Below, in pieces: positions 51,900 to 61,279 of a stretch of DNA of 64,000 bases. The stretch's first letter is position 1. The number at the start of each line of letters is the position of its first letter. The translations under genes were made by a program, and so were the position numbers. The DNA is from CBDBBY01 sp965205055 (GTDB lineage: Bacteria > Pseudomonadota > Alphaproteobacteria > Rhodobacterales > Rhodobacteraceae). The notes under the pieces are model-generated. The model searched no databases and had not been told where the DNA came from. It saw nothing but the letters and a program-made list of their open reading frames with translations. The stretch spans positions 3,968,001 through 4,032,000 of the forward strand of contig OZ242030.1 in the NCBI GenBank assembly GCA_965205055.1, in the 5' to 3' direction.

Positions 51900-53072
51900 T
51901 CAGTCGGGGCAAGAGAAAGCGGACAGCATGCGGTTCGCGGCTTCTTCGACCACAGAGCGCGGCGTCGCCAGGTTGAACCTGAAATGCCCGAGGCCGCCGG
52001 TGCCGAATGACGGGCCATGATTGACTGCGATCCGGGCGACTTGTCCTATTCTGCGCCGCACTTCCTCGTCCGGCAGACCGGTTTCCCGAAAATCGACCCA
52101 AGCCAGATAGGTTGCTTCCAGCGGCATGGACCGGACTCCGGGCAAGCCGTTCATGGCCTCGTCGAACAGTTTTCGATTGCCGTCCAAATAAGGCATCAGC
52201 TCGTCGAGCCATTCCGCCCCGCTTTCGGAGTAGACCGCCTCGACCAGAAACATTCCGAAGCTGTTCGGAGAAATCCCCAGCGCCGCCACGCGTTTTTGGA
52301 ATGTCTCCCTCAGCCCGCTGTCAGGGATGATGACGTTTCCCAGATGAGCGCCCGCCAAATTGAAGGTTTTGGTGATTGCCGTCATCATGATGAGCCGGTC
52401 CTGGATTTCAGGCGCTGCAAGCGGCATGGGCGTATGCTTGCTGCCGGGCATCAGCAGGTCGTGGTGGATTTCGTCCGAGACGAGCAGCAGGTTGTGCTCG
52501 CGGCAGAAGTTCGCGATTCCCTTCAATTCGTCCACGGTCCAGACGGTGCCGCCGGGATTGTGCGGAGAGCAAAGCAGAAGGATTTTTTCATTTCCTTTCA
52601 GCATCGCCGAGTAAGACGGCAAGTCCATTTCGTACCGGCCGCCGCGTTCAACGAGCGGCAGCTCCGTCATGCTGCGCTCCGAAGCGGAGATTATTCTGGA
52701 GAAGGCGTGGTAAACCGGGGTGAGCAGCGCGATGCCGTCTCCGGGCCGGGAGAACGCGTCGATGCAGAGGGCGGTCCCGTTCACCAAGCCGTGCGCCGTG
52801 AATATCCATTCGGGAAGGATTTCCCAGGAATGCCTAGTACGCATCCACCATGCGATCGCCTTCTTGGAATCGCGGTCGTCTCCGAAATAGCCGTAGATCC
52901 CGTGGTCAACCAGTCTGCTCAGCGCTTTTTCCGCAGTTTTCGGCGGCCGGAAGTCCATGTCCGCGACCCACATGGAGATGCCGTCGGCGGAAGGAACTCC
53001 GAAAAGGCTCTCCATCATATCCCATTTCATGCTGTGGGTGCCGCGGCGGTCGATGATCTCGTCGAAATTCAT
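51900..53072 (-). CDS. PatB/MalY-type PLP lyase (cystathionine beta-lyase)
   Basis: A class I/II aminotransferase-fold C-S lyase, cutting cystathionine or similar thioethers. 390 residues from ATG 53072, which follows AAAGGAG. PLP residues: CSPHNPGGTVW with N172, LLVSDEIHHDLL with D200, and the Schiff-base lysine K235 in TAITKTFNLAGAH. The N-terminal MWVADMDFRPP is the MalY/PatB signature. A longer frame to 53234 is not used. It lies 150 bases upstream of accA on the same strand. Confidence 0.93.
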   Translation of the reverse strand: MNFDEIIDRRGTHSMKWDMMESLFGVPSADGISMWVADMDFRPPKTAEKALSRLVDHGIYGYFGDDRDSKKAIAWWMRTRHSWEILPEWIFTAHGLVNGTALCIDAFSRPGDGIALLTPVYHAFSRIISASERSMTELPLVERGGRYEMDLPSYSAMLKGNEKILLLCSPHNPGGTVWTVDELKGIANFCREHNLLLVSDEIHHDLLMPGSKHTPMPLAAPEIQDRLIMMTAITKTFNLAGAHLGNVIIPDSGLRETFQKRVAALGISPNSFGMFLVEAVYSESGAEWLDELMPYLDGNRKLFDEAMNGLPGVRSMPLEATYLAWVDFRETGLPDEEVRRRIGQVARIAVNHGPSFGTGGLGHFRFNLATPRSVVEEAANRMLSAFSCPD

Positions 53073-53219
53073 GAGGGGCTCCTTTGACCGTCGGGAAACT
53101 AGTCGAGTCGCCGCCGACTGCAAGCCACGATTCATGAATAGCCCGCTTCGCAGCGCGGAAACTGCGGCGCTTGGGCTGCGACGGTGTTTTTGATTGCGAA
53201 TCGCGGCTGGCAAGCCTAC

Positions 53220-53747
53220 ATGAACTCTATGCAAAGCAGAGAGATCTTGAAATTTCCGGATGCCCGACTGCGCGCGAAAGCGCGGCCGGTGGGCGAAGTC
53301 ACCGACGCGACGCTTGAGCTGGTGGAAGACCTGCTCGAGACGATGTACGACGCGCCCGGGATCGGACTGGCGGCGACGCAGGTTGGCGTTCCAAAAAGAG
53401 TCTTGGTCATGGATGTCGCATCCGAGGACGAGGATCCCGACCCGGTGGTGCTCATTGATCCTGCGATCACATGGAAGTCCGAGGAGACGGAGGCGAGAGA
53501 AGAAGGATGCCTATCCGTTCCTGAGCAGTATTTCGAAGTGGTCCGGCCCGCGAAAGTCAAGGTGGAATTCACGGACCCGTACGGGAGTCGGGAGACGAGG
53601 GAATTCGAAGGTCTCGGCTCGGCCTGCGTTCAGCACGAGATCGATCATCTGGACGGGATTTTGTTCATCGACCGACTTTCGCCGGTCAAGAAGCGGATGG
53701 TCAAGCGCAAGCTAGAAAAAGAGTTCGCCAAAAAATCCGGGAAGTGA
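53220..53747 (+). CDS. def: Peptide deformylase
   Basis: Removes the formyl group from the first Met of new proteins. All three metal motifs are present: GIGLAATQVG, EEGCLSVP with the Cys ligand, and QHEIDHLDG with the HExxH ligands. 175 residues. Start choice is not clear: ATG 53220 and ATG 53229 are both possible and no strong ribosome site is seen. fmt follows 113 bases later, the usual pair. Confidence 0.95.
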   Translation: MNSMQSREILKFPDARLRAKARPVGEVTDATLELVEDLLETMYDAPGIGLAATQVGVPKRVLVMDVASEDEDPDPVVLIDPAITWKSEETEAREEGCLSVPEQYFEVVRPAKVKVEFTDPYGSRETREFEGLGSACVQHEIDHLDGILFIDRLSPVKKRMVKRKLEKEFAKKSGK

Positions 53748-53860
53748 ACGATTCTGGACCCGTAACGCAGAAGAACGGCCGGTCGAAAAAGTTCGGACAT
53801 GCGGTTGCGAAGCCGGTTGGGTGTGTCTGCGTTTGAATAATCGGCAACGGGAGTCAACCC

Positions 53861-54763
53861 ATGCGGATCGCATTCATGGGGTCGGCGGAGTTCGCACTGC
53901 CTGCTTTGGAAGCCTTGGTCGAAGCTGGACACAGCATCGCCTGCGCGTACTGCCAGCCGGCAAGGCCGGCCGGCCGGGGCAAGAAACCGCGTGCGACGAT
54001 CATTGAGAAAAGAGCGTCCGAACTTGGTCTGGAGGTCCGCTCGCCGACAAGCCTTGCCGGGAGGCAGGACGAATTCGCTCGACTGGAACTGGATGCAGGG
54101 GTCGTCGCAGCCTACGGCAACCTGATTCCGCAGTCCATTCTGGAGATTCCTTCCGGCGGGTTTCTGAACATTCATCCTTCCCTTCTTCCGCGCTGGCGGG
54201 GAGCCGCTCCTGTGCAAAGAGCCATCATGGAAGGCGATCGCATGACCGGAGTGTGCATCATGAAGGTTGTCGAAAAGCTTGACGCGGGCCCGGTGCTCAC
54301 GCAGCGCACAATGCCTATTCTGGATGATGACACATCTACCGGATTAGGCAGGAAATTGTCCGAACTCGGCGCCGCGATGATTGTCGACGCATTGGGCGAG
54401 CTTGGAGTTCTGACGGAATCGCCGCAGCTCGCGGATGGAGTGCGCTACGCTCGAAAAATCGAAAAGTCGGAAACCCGCGTTGATTGGAGCAAGCCCGCAG
54501 TCGAGGTGGATCGAAAAATTCGCGGGCTGTCGGCCGTACCCGGGGCTTGGTGCGAGATCAAAGGCGAACGAGTCAAGTTGCTCCGCAGCAAGGTCGTCGA
54601 GGCAGAAGGCAAACCCGGCCAGGTGCTGGGCGACCGATTTACGATTGCATGCGGTGCCGGCGCGGTCCGAGTGACCGAAGTTCAGCGCGCGGGCAAATCA
54701 AGACTTGCATCGGATGCATACTTGCGCGGCAGTCCGATTAAAACGGGCAGTTTTATTTCTTGA
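53861..54763 (+). CDS. fmt: Methionyl-tRNA formyltransferase
   Basis: Formylates initiator Met-tRNA with 10-formyltetrahydrofolate. The N-terminal Rossmann-type domain has MGSAEFALPALEAL and the loop GRGKK, and the catalytic block is NIHPSLLPRWRGAAPVQRAI. 300 residues, slightly shorter than E. coli (315). ATG 53861 follows GGGAG. Convergent with the RNase H gene, six bases between stops. Confidence 0.96.
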   Translation: MRIAFMGSAEFALPALEALVEAGHSIACAYCQPARPAGRGKKPRATIIEKRASELGLEVRSPTSLAGRQDEFARLELDAGVVAAYGNLIPQSILEIPSGGFLNIHPSLLPRWRGAAPVQRAIMEGDRMTGVCIMKVVEKLDAGPVLTQRTMPILDDDTSTGLGRKLSELGAAMIVDALGELGVLTESPQLADGVRYARKIEKSETRVDWSKPAVEVDRKIRGLSAVPGAWCEIKGERVKLLRSKVVEAEGKPGQVLGDRFTIACGAGAVRVTEVQRAGKSRLASDAYLRGSPIKTGSFIS

Positions 54764-54768
54764 GTTCG

Positions 54769-55851
54769 CTACCGGCTGCGGCGTTTCTTGCGTGCGCTTT
54801 TTGCCTGACCGAAGTAAGGCTTCATCCCGCGTCGCGCGAGCGCGTCCGCTCTTTCGTTTCCTTCGGTGCCAGCGTGTCCTTTGAGCCAGTTCCACTCGAC
54901 GTCGTGCTCTTTGCAAAGCTCGTCCAAGCGCTGCCAAAGTTCGGAGTTCTTGACCGGCTTCTTTTTCGCGGTCCGCCAGCCGTTCGCTCGCCAGTTCCGG
55001 ATCCAGACAGTGATTCCGTCCTTCACGTATTGGCTGTCGGTGTAGAGCTGGATGCGTGCAGGTTCGGACAGGCCTTCCAATGCCTTGATCGCCGCGATCA
55101 TTTCCATGCGATTGTTCGTGGTCGCGCTTTCCCCGCCTGAAAATTCGCGTTCTTTAATTACGGACCCAGCCCTCACGGCTTGCAGGAGCACTCCCCAGCC
55201 TCCGGGGCCGGGATTCCCGGAACATGCGCCGTCAGTATAGGCGATTACCTTGATAATTCGCTCGGAACCGAGGGATTCAGTCGTCAAGTCGCCGGATTTC
55301 TCTTCGCGGGTGTCGCTAACTGCGCTGCAATCACCCGCAGCTCCTTGGGCGGCTTGAGTTCGACTTGCCAGATCAAGGTAGGGCTTCATCCCGCTTCGCG
55401 CGAGCGCGTCCACTCTTTCGTTTCCTTCGGTGCCAGCGTGCCCTTTGAGCCAGTTCCACTCGACGTCGTGCTTTTCGCAAAGTTCGTCCAAACGCTGCCA
55501 AAGTTCGGCATTCTTGACCGGCTTCTTTTTCGCGGTCCGCCAGCCGTTCGCGCGCCAGTTCCTGATCCAGACAGTGATTCCGTTCTTCAGGTATTGACTG
55601 TCGGTGTAAAGCTGGATGCGTGTCGGTTCGGACAGGCCTTCCAACGCCTTGATCGCCGCGACCATCTCCATGCGATTGTTCGTGGTCGCGCTTTCCCCGC
55701 CCGAAAACTCGCGTTCCTTGATCACGGAACCCGCTTTTGCGTCTTGCAGGAGCACTCCCCAACCCCCGGGGCCGGGGTTCCCGGAACATGCGCCGTCGGT
55801 ATAGGCGATCAACTCGACAGGCTGCTCGGCGTCGAGGCGTTCAGTCGCCAT
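54769..55851 (-). CDS. rnhA: Tandem RNase HI: two complete domains in one protein
   Basis: Ribonuclease HI cuts the RNA strand of RNA-DNA hybrids. This frame codes for 360 residues, more than twice the normal length of about 150. Domain 1 (1-158) has D19, E62, D84, H138 and D148, and domain 2 (about 200-345) has the same set at D207, E250, D272, H326 and D336, so both look active. The copies differ at few residues and lie 188 residues apart with a Ser/Glu-rich linker of about 40 residues. ATG 55851. It lies next to ispH as in relatives, where I know only single-domain rnhA. Confidence 0.93.
   Translation of the reverse strand: MATERLDAEQPVELIAYTDGACSGNPGPGGWGVLLQDAKAGSVIKEREFSGGESATTNNRMEMVAAIKALEGLSEPTRIQLYTDSQYLKNGITVWIRNWRANGWRTAKKKPVKNAELWQRLDELCEKHDVEWNWLKGHAGTEGNERVDALARSGMKPYLDLASRTQAAQGAAGDCSAVSDTREEKSGDLTTESLGSERIIKVIAYTDGACSGNPGPGGWGVLLQAVRAGSVIKEREFSGGESATTNNRMEMIAAIKALEGLSEPARIQLYTDSQYVKDGITVWIRNWRANGWRTAKKKPVKNSELWQRLDELCKEHDVEWNWLKGHAGTEGNERADALARRGMKPYFGQAKSARKKRRSR
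54815..55245. repeat. Direct repeat inside rnhA, copy 1
   Basis: About 430 bases repeated at 55379-55809 with an offset of exactly 564 (188 codons). The two copies are nearly identical by eye over long runs. It marks a recent in-frame duplication of the RNase HI domain. Confidence 0.9.
55379..55809. repeat. Direct repeat inside rnhA, copy 2
   Basis: Partner of 54815-55245. Differences are mostly single-base and leave every catalytic residue in place, so both domains are under constraint or the duplication is young. Confidence 0.9.
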
Positions 55852-55883
55852 GTCGCTGGTTTTCTCCCGGCGGTCGGCGCAGA

Positions 55884-56852
55884 CTACGCCGCGACCGTCC
55901 GCAGTTCCTTGGGCAGGTTGAATTCGACTTGCTCCGTCGCGACTTCGACCGGAAAAACCTCGATCTCGTAGCGTTCCCGAAACGCGTTCTTGACTTCTTC
56001 AACCAGAATCTCGGGCGCGCTTGCTCCGGCGGTCAGGCCGACGGCTCGAATATCCGCCAACCCTTCCCAGTCGATGTCGGCGGCGCGCTGGACAAGCTGG
56101 GCGTGCGAACATCCAGCCGCCGACCCAATCTCGACGAGTCGCCGCGAATTCGATGAATTCGGGCTGCCGATCACGAGGAGTGCATCAATTTTGCCGACCA
56201 TCGCTTTCACGGCGTTCTGGCGATTGGTCGTGGCATAGCAGATGTCCGACTTGTGAGGCGCCTTTATGGACGGAAATTTTTCGACGAGAGCGCTCGCGAT
56301 GGCCGCAGTATCGTCGACCGACAGCGTTGTCTGCGTGACGTACGCGAGTTTGCCCGGGTCTCTGGGCCGCAGGCGCGCCACGTCCTCGATCGTTTCAACA
56401 AGCAGGACTTCGCCTTCGGGAAGCTGCCCCATCGTGCCGATCGTTTCAGGGTGGTTCGCATGCCCCACCATGATCGTCTGCAGGCCGCTCTCACGATTCT
56501 TCACGGCTTCGAAGTGAACTTTCGACACCAGCGGGCATGTGGCGTCCAAGTAGAACATGTTCCGCCGCTTCGCCTTGGCATGCACCGATTTCGGAACGCC
56601 GTGCGCGGAAAATACGACCGGCTTGTCGTCGGGGCATTCATCGAGGCTTTCAACAAAAACCGCGCCTTTCGCGCGCAGCTCGTCGACGACGAATCGATTA
56701 TGAACGATTTCGTGCCGGACGTAGATCGGCGGCCCCCATTTATCGAGAGCCGCTTCGACGATCTTGATCGCGCGCTCCACCCCGGCGCAGAAGCTCCTCG
56801 GCGAAGCAATGAAGAATTTGAGGGGAGGCTTGCATCCTTGCATTTCAGACAA
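55884..56852 (-). CDS. ispH: 4-hydroxy-3-methylbut-2-enyl diphosphate reductase
   Basis: Last enzyme of the methylerythritol phosphate route, a 4Fe-4S protein that makes IPP and DMAPP. The Cys ligands appear in PRSFCAGVERAI, DATCPLVSKVH and SDICYATTNRQ; SAHGVP, GHANHPE and GSPNSSNS are also conserved. Start: GGAGG lies 7 bases before TTG 56852, while ATG 56843 and 56882 are open too. rnhA follows on the same strand, 32 bases on. Confidence 0.94.
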   Translation of the reverse strand: MSEMQGCKPPLKFFIASPRSFCAGVERAIKIVEAALDKWGPPIYVRHEIVHNRFVVDELRAKGAVFVESLDECPDDKPVVFSAHGVPKSVHAKAKRRNMFYLDATCPLVSKVHFEAVKNRESGLQTIMVGHANHPETIGTMGQLPEGEVLLVETIEDVARLRPRDPGKLAYVTQTTLSVDDTAAIASALVEKFPSIKAPHKSDICYATTNRQNAVKAMVGKIDALLVIGSPNSSNSRRLVEIGSAAGCSHAQLVQRAADIDWEGLADIRAVGLTAGASAPEILVEEVKNAFRERYEIEVFPVEVATEQVEFNLPKELRTVAA

Positions 56853-56913
56853 TTGCCAACCTCCCCATGCCGCTGTTGCCATCCGCCCGGAAAATGCGCG
56901 CAGGATGCGGCGC

Positions 56914-57510
56914 TCAGCTTTCGCTCATTTCCCGGGTTTCCCGGCCGACCCCCAACGAGGACGCCGGCTGAACCCCTTCGGGCCGGGGCGGTCTTCCGAT
57001 CACGTCCCTCAGGTCGTAGAGCTCGATGAAGTTGTCGGCCTGCCTGCGGAGCTCGTCCGCGATCATCGGCGGCTGGGAGCGAACGGTCGACACGATCGAA
57101 ACCCTGACGCCCTTCTTTTGCAGCGCCTCCACCAGCGGCCTGAAATCGCCGTCGCCGGAGAACAATACGATGTGATCCACGTGCGGCGCTAGGTCGAGAG
57201 CGTCGACCGTCAGGTCAATCTCCATGTTGCCCTTGATCTTCCGTCGTCCCATCGCGTCGGTGTACTCCTTTGCCGGCTTCGTCACCATCATGAAGCCGTT
57301 GTAATTCAGCCAGTCGACGAGAGGGCGGATCGGAGAGTAGTCGTCGTTCTCAAGCAGCGCGGTGTAATAGAACGCGCGCAGAAGCCGGCCGCGACGCATG
57401 AACTCACTTCGAAGCTTCTTGTAGTCTATGTCGAATCCGAGCGCCTTGGATGCGGCATACAAATTCGAGCCATCGATGAATAATGCCAGTCTTTCGTCCC
57501 GATAGAACAT
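56914..57510 (-). CDS. NYN-domain (LabA-like) putative RNase
   Basis: A 198-residue NYN/PIN-like protein. The acidic active-site residues are D13 in LALFIDGSN, plus the KGNMEIDLTVD and SGDGDFRPLV blocks. The family resembles LabA/YacP-type nucleases, which act on RNA. ATG 57510 follows AAAGG; the frame is open one codon further (TTG). The gene sits between ispH and rpoZ, as in Rhodobacterales. Confidence 0.88.
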   Translation of the reverse strand: MFYRDERLALFIDGSNLYAASKALGFDIDYKKLRSEFMRRGRLLRAFYYTALLENDDYSPIRPLVDWLNYNGFMMVTKPAKEYTDAMGRRKIKGNMEIDLTVDALDLAPHVDHIVLFSGDGDFRPLVEALQKKGVRVSIVSTVRSQPPMIADELRRQADNFIELYDLRDVIGRPPRPEGVQPASSLGVGRETREMSES

Positions 57511-57964
57511 CAATCAACCTTTCTTTGATGATATCGATCTTTGGTAATCATGAACCGAAACAGAGTAGTCTGCCTTAGCGAATCTATTTTTGGAAATAGA
57601 AAAACAGCGCCGGTAGGCCGATCTGGCCGGCTTCGCCTCATACTAGCTCTCGCTACGGAAACTGTCCACAATCAAGCGGAACAAACATTCGCGAGCGGAT
57701 TATCCCTCGCGAGAGTCTGATTCAATACCGTCGTGCAGTCCTGCAGTCGGCAGCAGCGCGAAAAAGTCCGCGGAGAGGCGTCCGAGCAATTTCGATGCCG
57801 GATGCGGCGATCTCCGCGGCGCGGGCGCCGGTCCCTCGAGATTTCCGGCGCGGTCCTTGCGACGCGCCCGCGGCGGGGAAGGCGGAACGGCTTGAAAATC
57901 TCAGGCCGGAAGGCTATCTGTCCGCTTCAGCCGGAACGGTCAGAGCGAAGGGCGGACAATCACT
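57511..57964. other. Divergent intergenic region
   Basis: About 450 bases between the leftward NYN gene and rightward rpoZ. An inverted repeat CTATTT/AAATAG lies near 57584-57601 and a GC-rich one near 57609-57631. No gene is supported. Confidence 0.5.
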
Positions 57965-58366
57965 ATGGCGCGGATAACAACTGAAGACTGCATCGACAAA
58001 ATTTCCAATCGTTTCGAGCTGGTAATGCTTTCAGCATTCAGAGCGCGCGAGCTTTCCAACGGGATGGAGGCGACGGTCGAACGCGAGAACGACAAGAATG
58101 CTGTCGTGGCGCTCCGGGAAATCGCGGAAGAAACGCAGGGGCCCGAGGACTTGCGCGAGCGGCTGATCTCGGATCGGCAAAGGCACAATGAAGTCGACGA
58201 ACCGGAAGACGACAATTTCGCGCTTGTCGGCGCCGGCGCGTCGGAGGAGTTCTACAGCGCGGACATCGTCGACGAGCCCGACGACAGCATGTCCGAAGAG
58301 GAAATGCTTAGACAGATGATCGCCAAATCCAGAAAGGGTGAGGTTGAAGGACCACTGGGCAGTTAA
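57965..58366 (+). CDS. rpoZ: RNA polymerase omega subunit
   Basis: Small subunit that helps assemble RNA polymerase. MARITTEDCIDKISNRFELVMLSAFRAREL is the conserved N-terminus, checked in parts. 133 residues with an acidic C-terminal extension, as in other alphaproteobacteria. ATG 57965 . It overlaps the rsh gene by 29 bases, so the two are coupled. Confidence 0.96.
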   Translation: MARITTEDCIDKISNRFELVMLSAFRARELSNGMEATVERENDKNAVVALREIAEETQGPEDLRERLISDRQRHNEVDEPEDDNFALVGAGASEEFYSADIVDEPDDSMSEEEMLRQMIAKSRKGEVEGPLGS

Positions 58367-60539
58367 AGCGGAGAACCGCCGACATCCGACATCCGACGAC
58401 AATATCGCCGGAGTGGAGGAACTTGTTGAGAAAATAAGAAAATACAATCCCAATTCCAATTCCGACCTGATTCGGCACGCCTACGATTACGCGAAGAGAA
58501 AGCATCGCAGCCAATTGCGAAGGTCCGGCGAGCCGTATTTCAGCCACCCGGTCGCAGTCGCCAAATATCTGATTGATCAAAAGCTTGACGACGTCATGAT
58601 CGCCACGGCGCTTCTGCATGACACTCTTGAGGACACCGAATCGAGCTACGGCGAGATAGAGCAGATCTTCGGCCGCGAGACGGCGCGGCTGGTGGAAGGC
58701 GTCACGAAGCTCAAGGTGCTGAGCTTCGAGGACGAAAGCCGCCAAGCGCAGAATCTGAGAAAACTTCTCGAAGCGGCGCACAACGACGCCCGCGTTCTCC
58801 TCGTGAAGCTCGCCGACCGCCTGCACAACATGCGGACGATAAGGCACCTCGACCCTGCCAAGCAGGTCGTCAAGGCGCAGGAGACAAGAGACATCTACGC
58901 CCCGCTGGCCGGGAAGATGGGCATTCAGTCGTGGCAGCAGGACTTGGAGGACTGGGCATTCAAGGTTCTGGAGCCGGACGCGAGAAAATCAATTCTTCGT
59001 CACTACGCGACATTGCGGAAGCAAGCAGGGCGGCAATCGCCGAGTCCCGCGCAGGTCATCGAGGAATTCGACTTTGAACTGAAGACCAAGCTCGCGTTGC
59101 GCGGCATAAATGCCGAGGTCAAGAATCGGTTGAAGACCCCGTACTCGATCTGGAGGAAGCTGGAGGCGAAGGAGCAGGGCTTCGCGTCGCTCTTCGACGT
59201 GTACGGCTTCCGAATCATCACGGAGACGACTGCGGAAGTGTACAGCGTTCTCGGCGAGATCCACTGCAACTGGACCGTGATCCCGGGCCGGTTCAAGGAT
59301 TACATAAGCCAGCCCAAATCGAACGGATACAGATCCGTCCATACGACGGTCAATGCGAAGCACGGCTTCCGAGTCGAAATACAAATCAGAAGCAAATCGA
59401 TGCACGCGGTCGCGGAGTACGGGATGGCCTCGCACTGGGCCTACCGGCACGGCGTCCGAGTGATGAATCCGTATGTTCCGGATTACCTTACATGGCTCTC
59501 CGGCCTGGAGCCCGAAAACCCCGACCGGATCAGCCCCGAGGAATATCTTGAGCACGTGAAGCTCCACATGGCGCCGGACAAGGTCTCGTGCTTCACGCCT
59601 GCCGGCGATGTCGTGCTGTTGCCCAAAAAGGCCACGCCCATCGATTTCGCATACGCGATTCACACCGACATCGGAGATTTGTGCGTCGGGGCGAAGCTCG
59701 ACGGCAAAATAATGCCCCTTTCGACCGAACTCAAAAACGGTCAGACCGTGGAAATCACGACTGGGAAAACCAAATCCCCCAAGCAAGCATGGCTGAACAG
59801 CGTGAAGACCGGACGCGCGAAATATGCGATCCGCAAATTCGGCCGCGAAAAGGATCGGCGGGGTCAAATCGAGGCCAGCCGCAATCGCTTGAGAGCGGAA
59901 TTCGAATCGATCGGAATAGACCTTTCCCGCAAGGTGCTTGCTTTGGCGGCGGAAAAGCTGGGTCTCAAGGACGAAGACGCGCTTTTCGGGCAACTGACCT
60001 CGGGACAGCTCAAGCCCGAGAGGGTTGTCGAGGCCGCCTATCCGGAATTGGTCCGGAAAAAATTCAAGACGCGCCCGGAAAGGCCGGAACAGGTCGTGCT
60101 CGGCTTGGACGGGGCCAGCGGCGAGTTGGCCGAATGCTGCCAGCCGGTCCCGGGCGAAACGATCTACGGCATTCCGACCGCGCGGGGAGGCGTCGCCGTG
60201 CATTCTTTCGACTGCGCGGTGCTGGCGAATCAGGAGGATCTAAGCGGATGGCTGAAGCTGGAATGGCACAAGGGGCCTTACTCGCCGGTCCACAAGACGA
60301 CGCTGCATATCATTCTGGCGAACGAACCCGCCGTGCTGGGACGGATCTGCCTGCTCATCGGCGAGCTGAATTGCAATATCTCGGATCTTACATTCACTGA
60401 CAAGAAGCCGGACTACTACAACATGTTGGTCGAGGTCGAGGTCAGGGACGTATGGCACCTGCACACGATCATCGATTCAATCAACGCCGACGTAAAAGTG
60501 ATGGGGATTTCGCGGCATCGAATAGAAGATGGCGGTTGA
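58338..60539 (+). CDS. rsh: Bifunctional (p)ppGpp synthetase/hydrolase (RelA/SpoT homologue)
   Basis: Makes and breaks the stringent-response alarmone. Domains in order: HD hydrolase with SHPVAVAKYL and ATALLHDTLEDT (about 70-100) and ADRLHNMRT, RelA-type synthetase with YRSVHTTV and EIQIRS, TGS with SCFTPAGDVVLLPKKATPIDFA, and C-terminal ACT (about 655-730). The HD site is intact, so both activities are expected. GTG 58338 starts the frame inside rpoZ; a GTG at 58413 also begins near the usual N-terminus. Confidence 0.95.
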   Translation: MRLKDHWAVKAENRRHPTSDDNIAGVEELVEKIRKYNPNSNSDLIRHAYDYAKRKHRSQLRRSGEPYFSHPVAVAKYLIDQKLDDVMIATALLHDTLEDTESSYGEIEQIFGRETARLVEGVTKLKVLSFEDESRQAQNLRKLLEAAHNDARVLLVKLADRLHNMRTIRHLDPAKQVVKAQETRDIYAPLAGKMGIQSWQQDLEDWAFKVLEPDARKSILRHYATLRKQAGRQSPSPAQVIEEFDFELKTKLALRGINAEVKNRLKTPYSIWRKLEAKEQGFASLFDVYGFRIITETTAEVYSVLGEIHCNWTVIPGRFKDYISQPKSNGYRSVHTTVNAKHGFRVEIQIRSKSMHAVAEYGMASHWAYRHGVRVMNPYVPDYLTWLSGLEPENPDRISPEEYLEHVKLHMAPDKVSCFTPAGDVVLLPKKATPIDFAYAIHTDIGDLCVGAKLDGKIMPLSTELKNGQTVEITTGKTKSPKQAWLNSVKTGRAKYAIRKFGREKDRRGQIEASRNRLRAEFESIGIDLSRKVLALAAEKLGLKDEDALFGQLTSGQLKPERVVEAAYPELVRKKFKTRPERPEQVVLGLDGASGELAECCQPVPGETIYGIPTARGGVAVHSFDCAVLANQEDLSGWLKLEWHKGPYSPVHKTTLHIILANEPAVLGRICLLIGELNCNISDLTFTDKKPDYYNMLVEVEVRDVWHLHTIIDSINADVKVMGISRHRIEDGG

Positions 60540-60601
60540 ATTCGCAGCGATTCTCTGCCTATCCAAAGCATGGAGGGAGGAGATCCAAGGCAGCCGCGAG
60601 C

Positions 60602-61279
60602 ATGTTCCGCAGACCAAATAGACCTTCGTTCTTCGGACGGATCAGGCGCATTTTCTATCCCGAAGGGGGATGGAGGCGCGCCACGCTTTACCAGTTCCAT
60701 CGGATGCGGCGCATCAAGGACACTCCGAGCAGCATTGCCAAAGGCATCTTCGTCGGCACGCTGGTATCCTTCACTCCGTTCTTCGGTTTCCAATTCGTTG
60801 TAGCTCCTTTGGGGGCATGGGCGATCGGCGGAAACATTCTGGCCAGCCTCGTGGGGGTGCTGGCATGCAATCCTTTGACATTTCCTTTCATCGCCGTCGG
60901 AGCGCTGTCCCTCGGCTCATGGCTGCTCGGCACGGAAGCGCCGGCGGTCAGCCCGGCGGCCCTGACGGACCATTTCATAGATTCCGGACGATCGCTTTGG
61001 ATGAATTTCACCGCGCTGTTCACGGAACGCCCGGCGGATTGGGCGCCGCTGGCGAAATTCATGTCGGAGGTCTTTCTGCCCTATTTGGCTGGCGGCATAT
61101 TGCTGGGGACTCTGGCCGGAGCGGCCGCCGCAATTCTAGCGAAGCGCGGGGTCGCCGCGTATCAGAAGCGCCGAAAAGAGGCTTTGAAGAAAGGAGAAGG
61201 CGGGCGCGTGGGCGGGGCATTGCGTCGATTGGCGTCTGTCCGTCGCAAGCCGGGAGGCCATGAAATTGCCGGTGAATGA
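60602..61279 (+). CDS. DUF2062 membrane protein
   Basis: A 225-residue inner-membrane protein of DUF2062. The central block SIAKGIFVGTLVSFTPFFGFQ and CNPLTFPFI are typical, with membrane segments at about 48-70, 85-105 and 165-190. The open frame reaches 60452, but ATG 60602 fits the family start. It lies between rsh and pdxJ, as in Rhodobacterales. It overlaps pdxJ by 20 bases. Function unknown. Confidence 0.85.
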   Translation: MFRRPNRPSFFGRIRRIFYPEGGWRRATLYQFHRMRRIKDTPSSIAKGIFVGTLVSFTPFFGFQFVVAPLGAWAIGGNILASLVGVLACNPLTFPFIAVGALSLGSWLLGTEAPAVSPAALTDHFIDSGRSLWMNFTALFTERPADWAPLAKFMSEVFLPYLAGGILLGTLAGAAAAILAKRGVAAYQKRRKEALKKGEGGRVGGALRRLASVRRKPGGHEIAGE

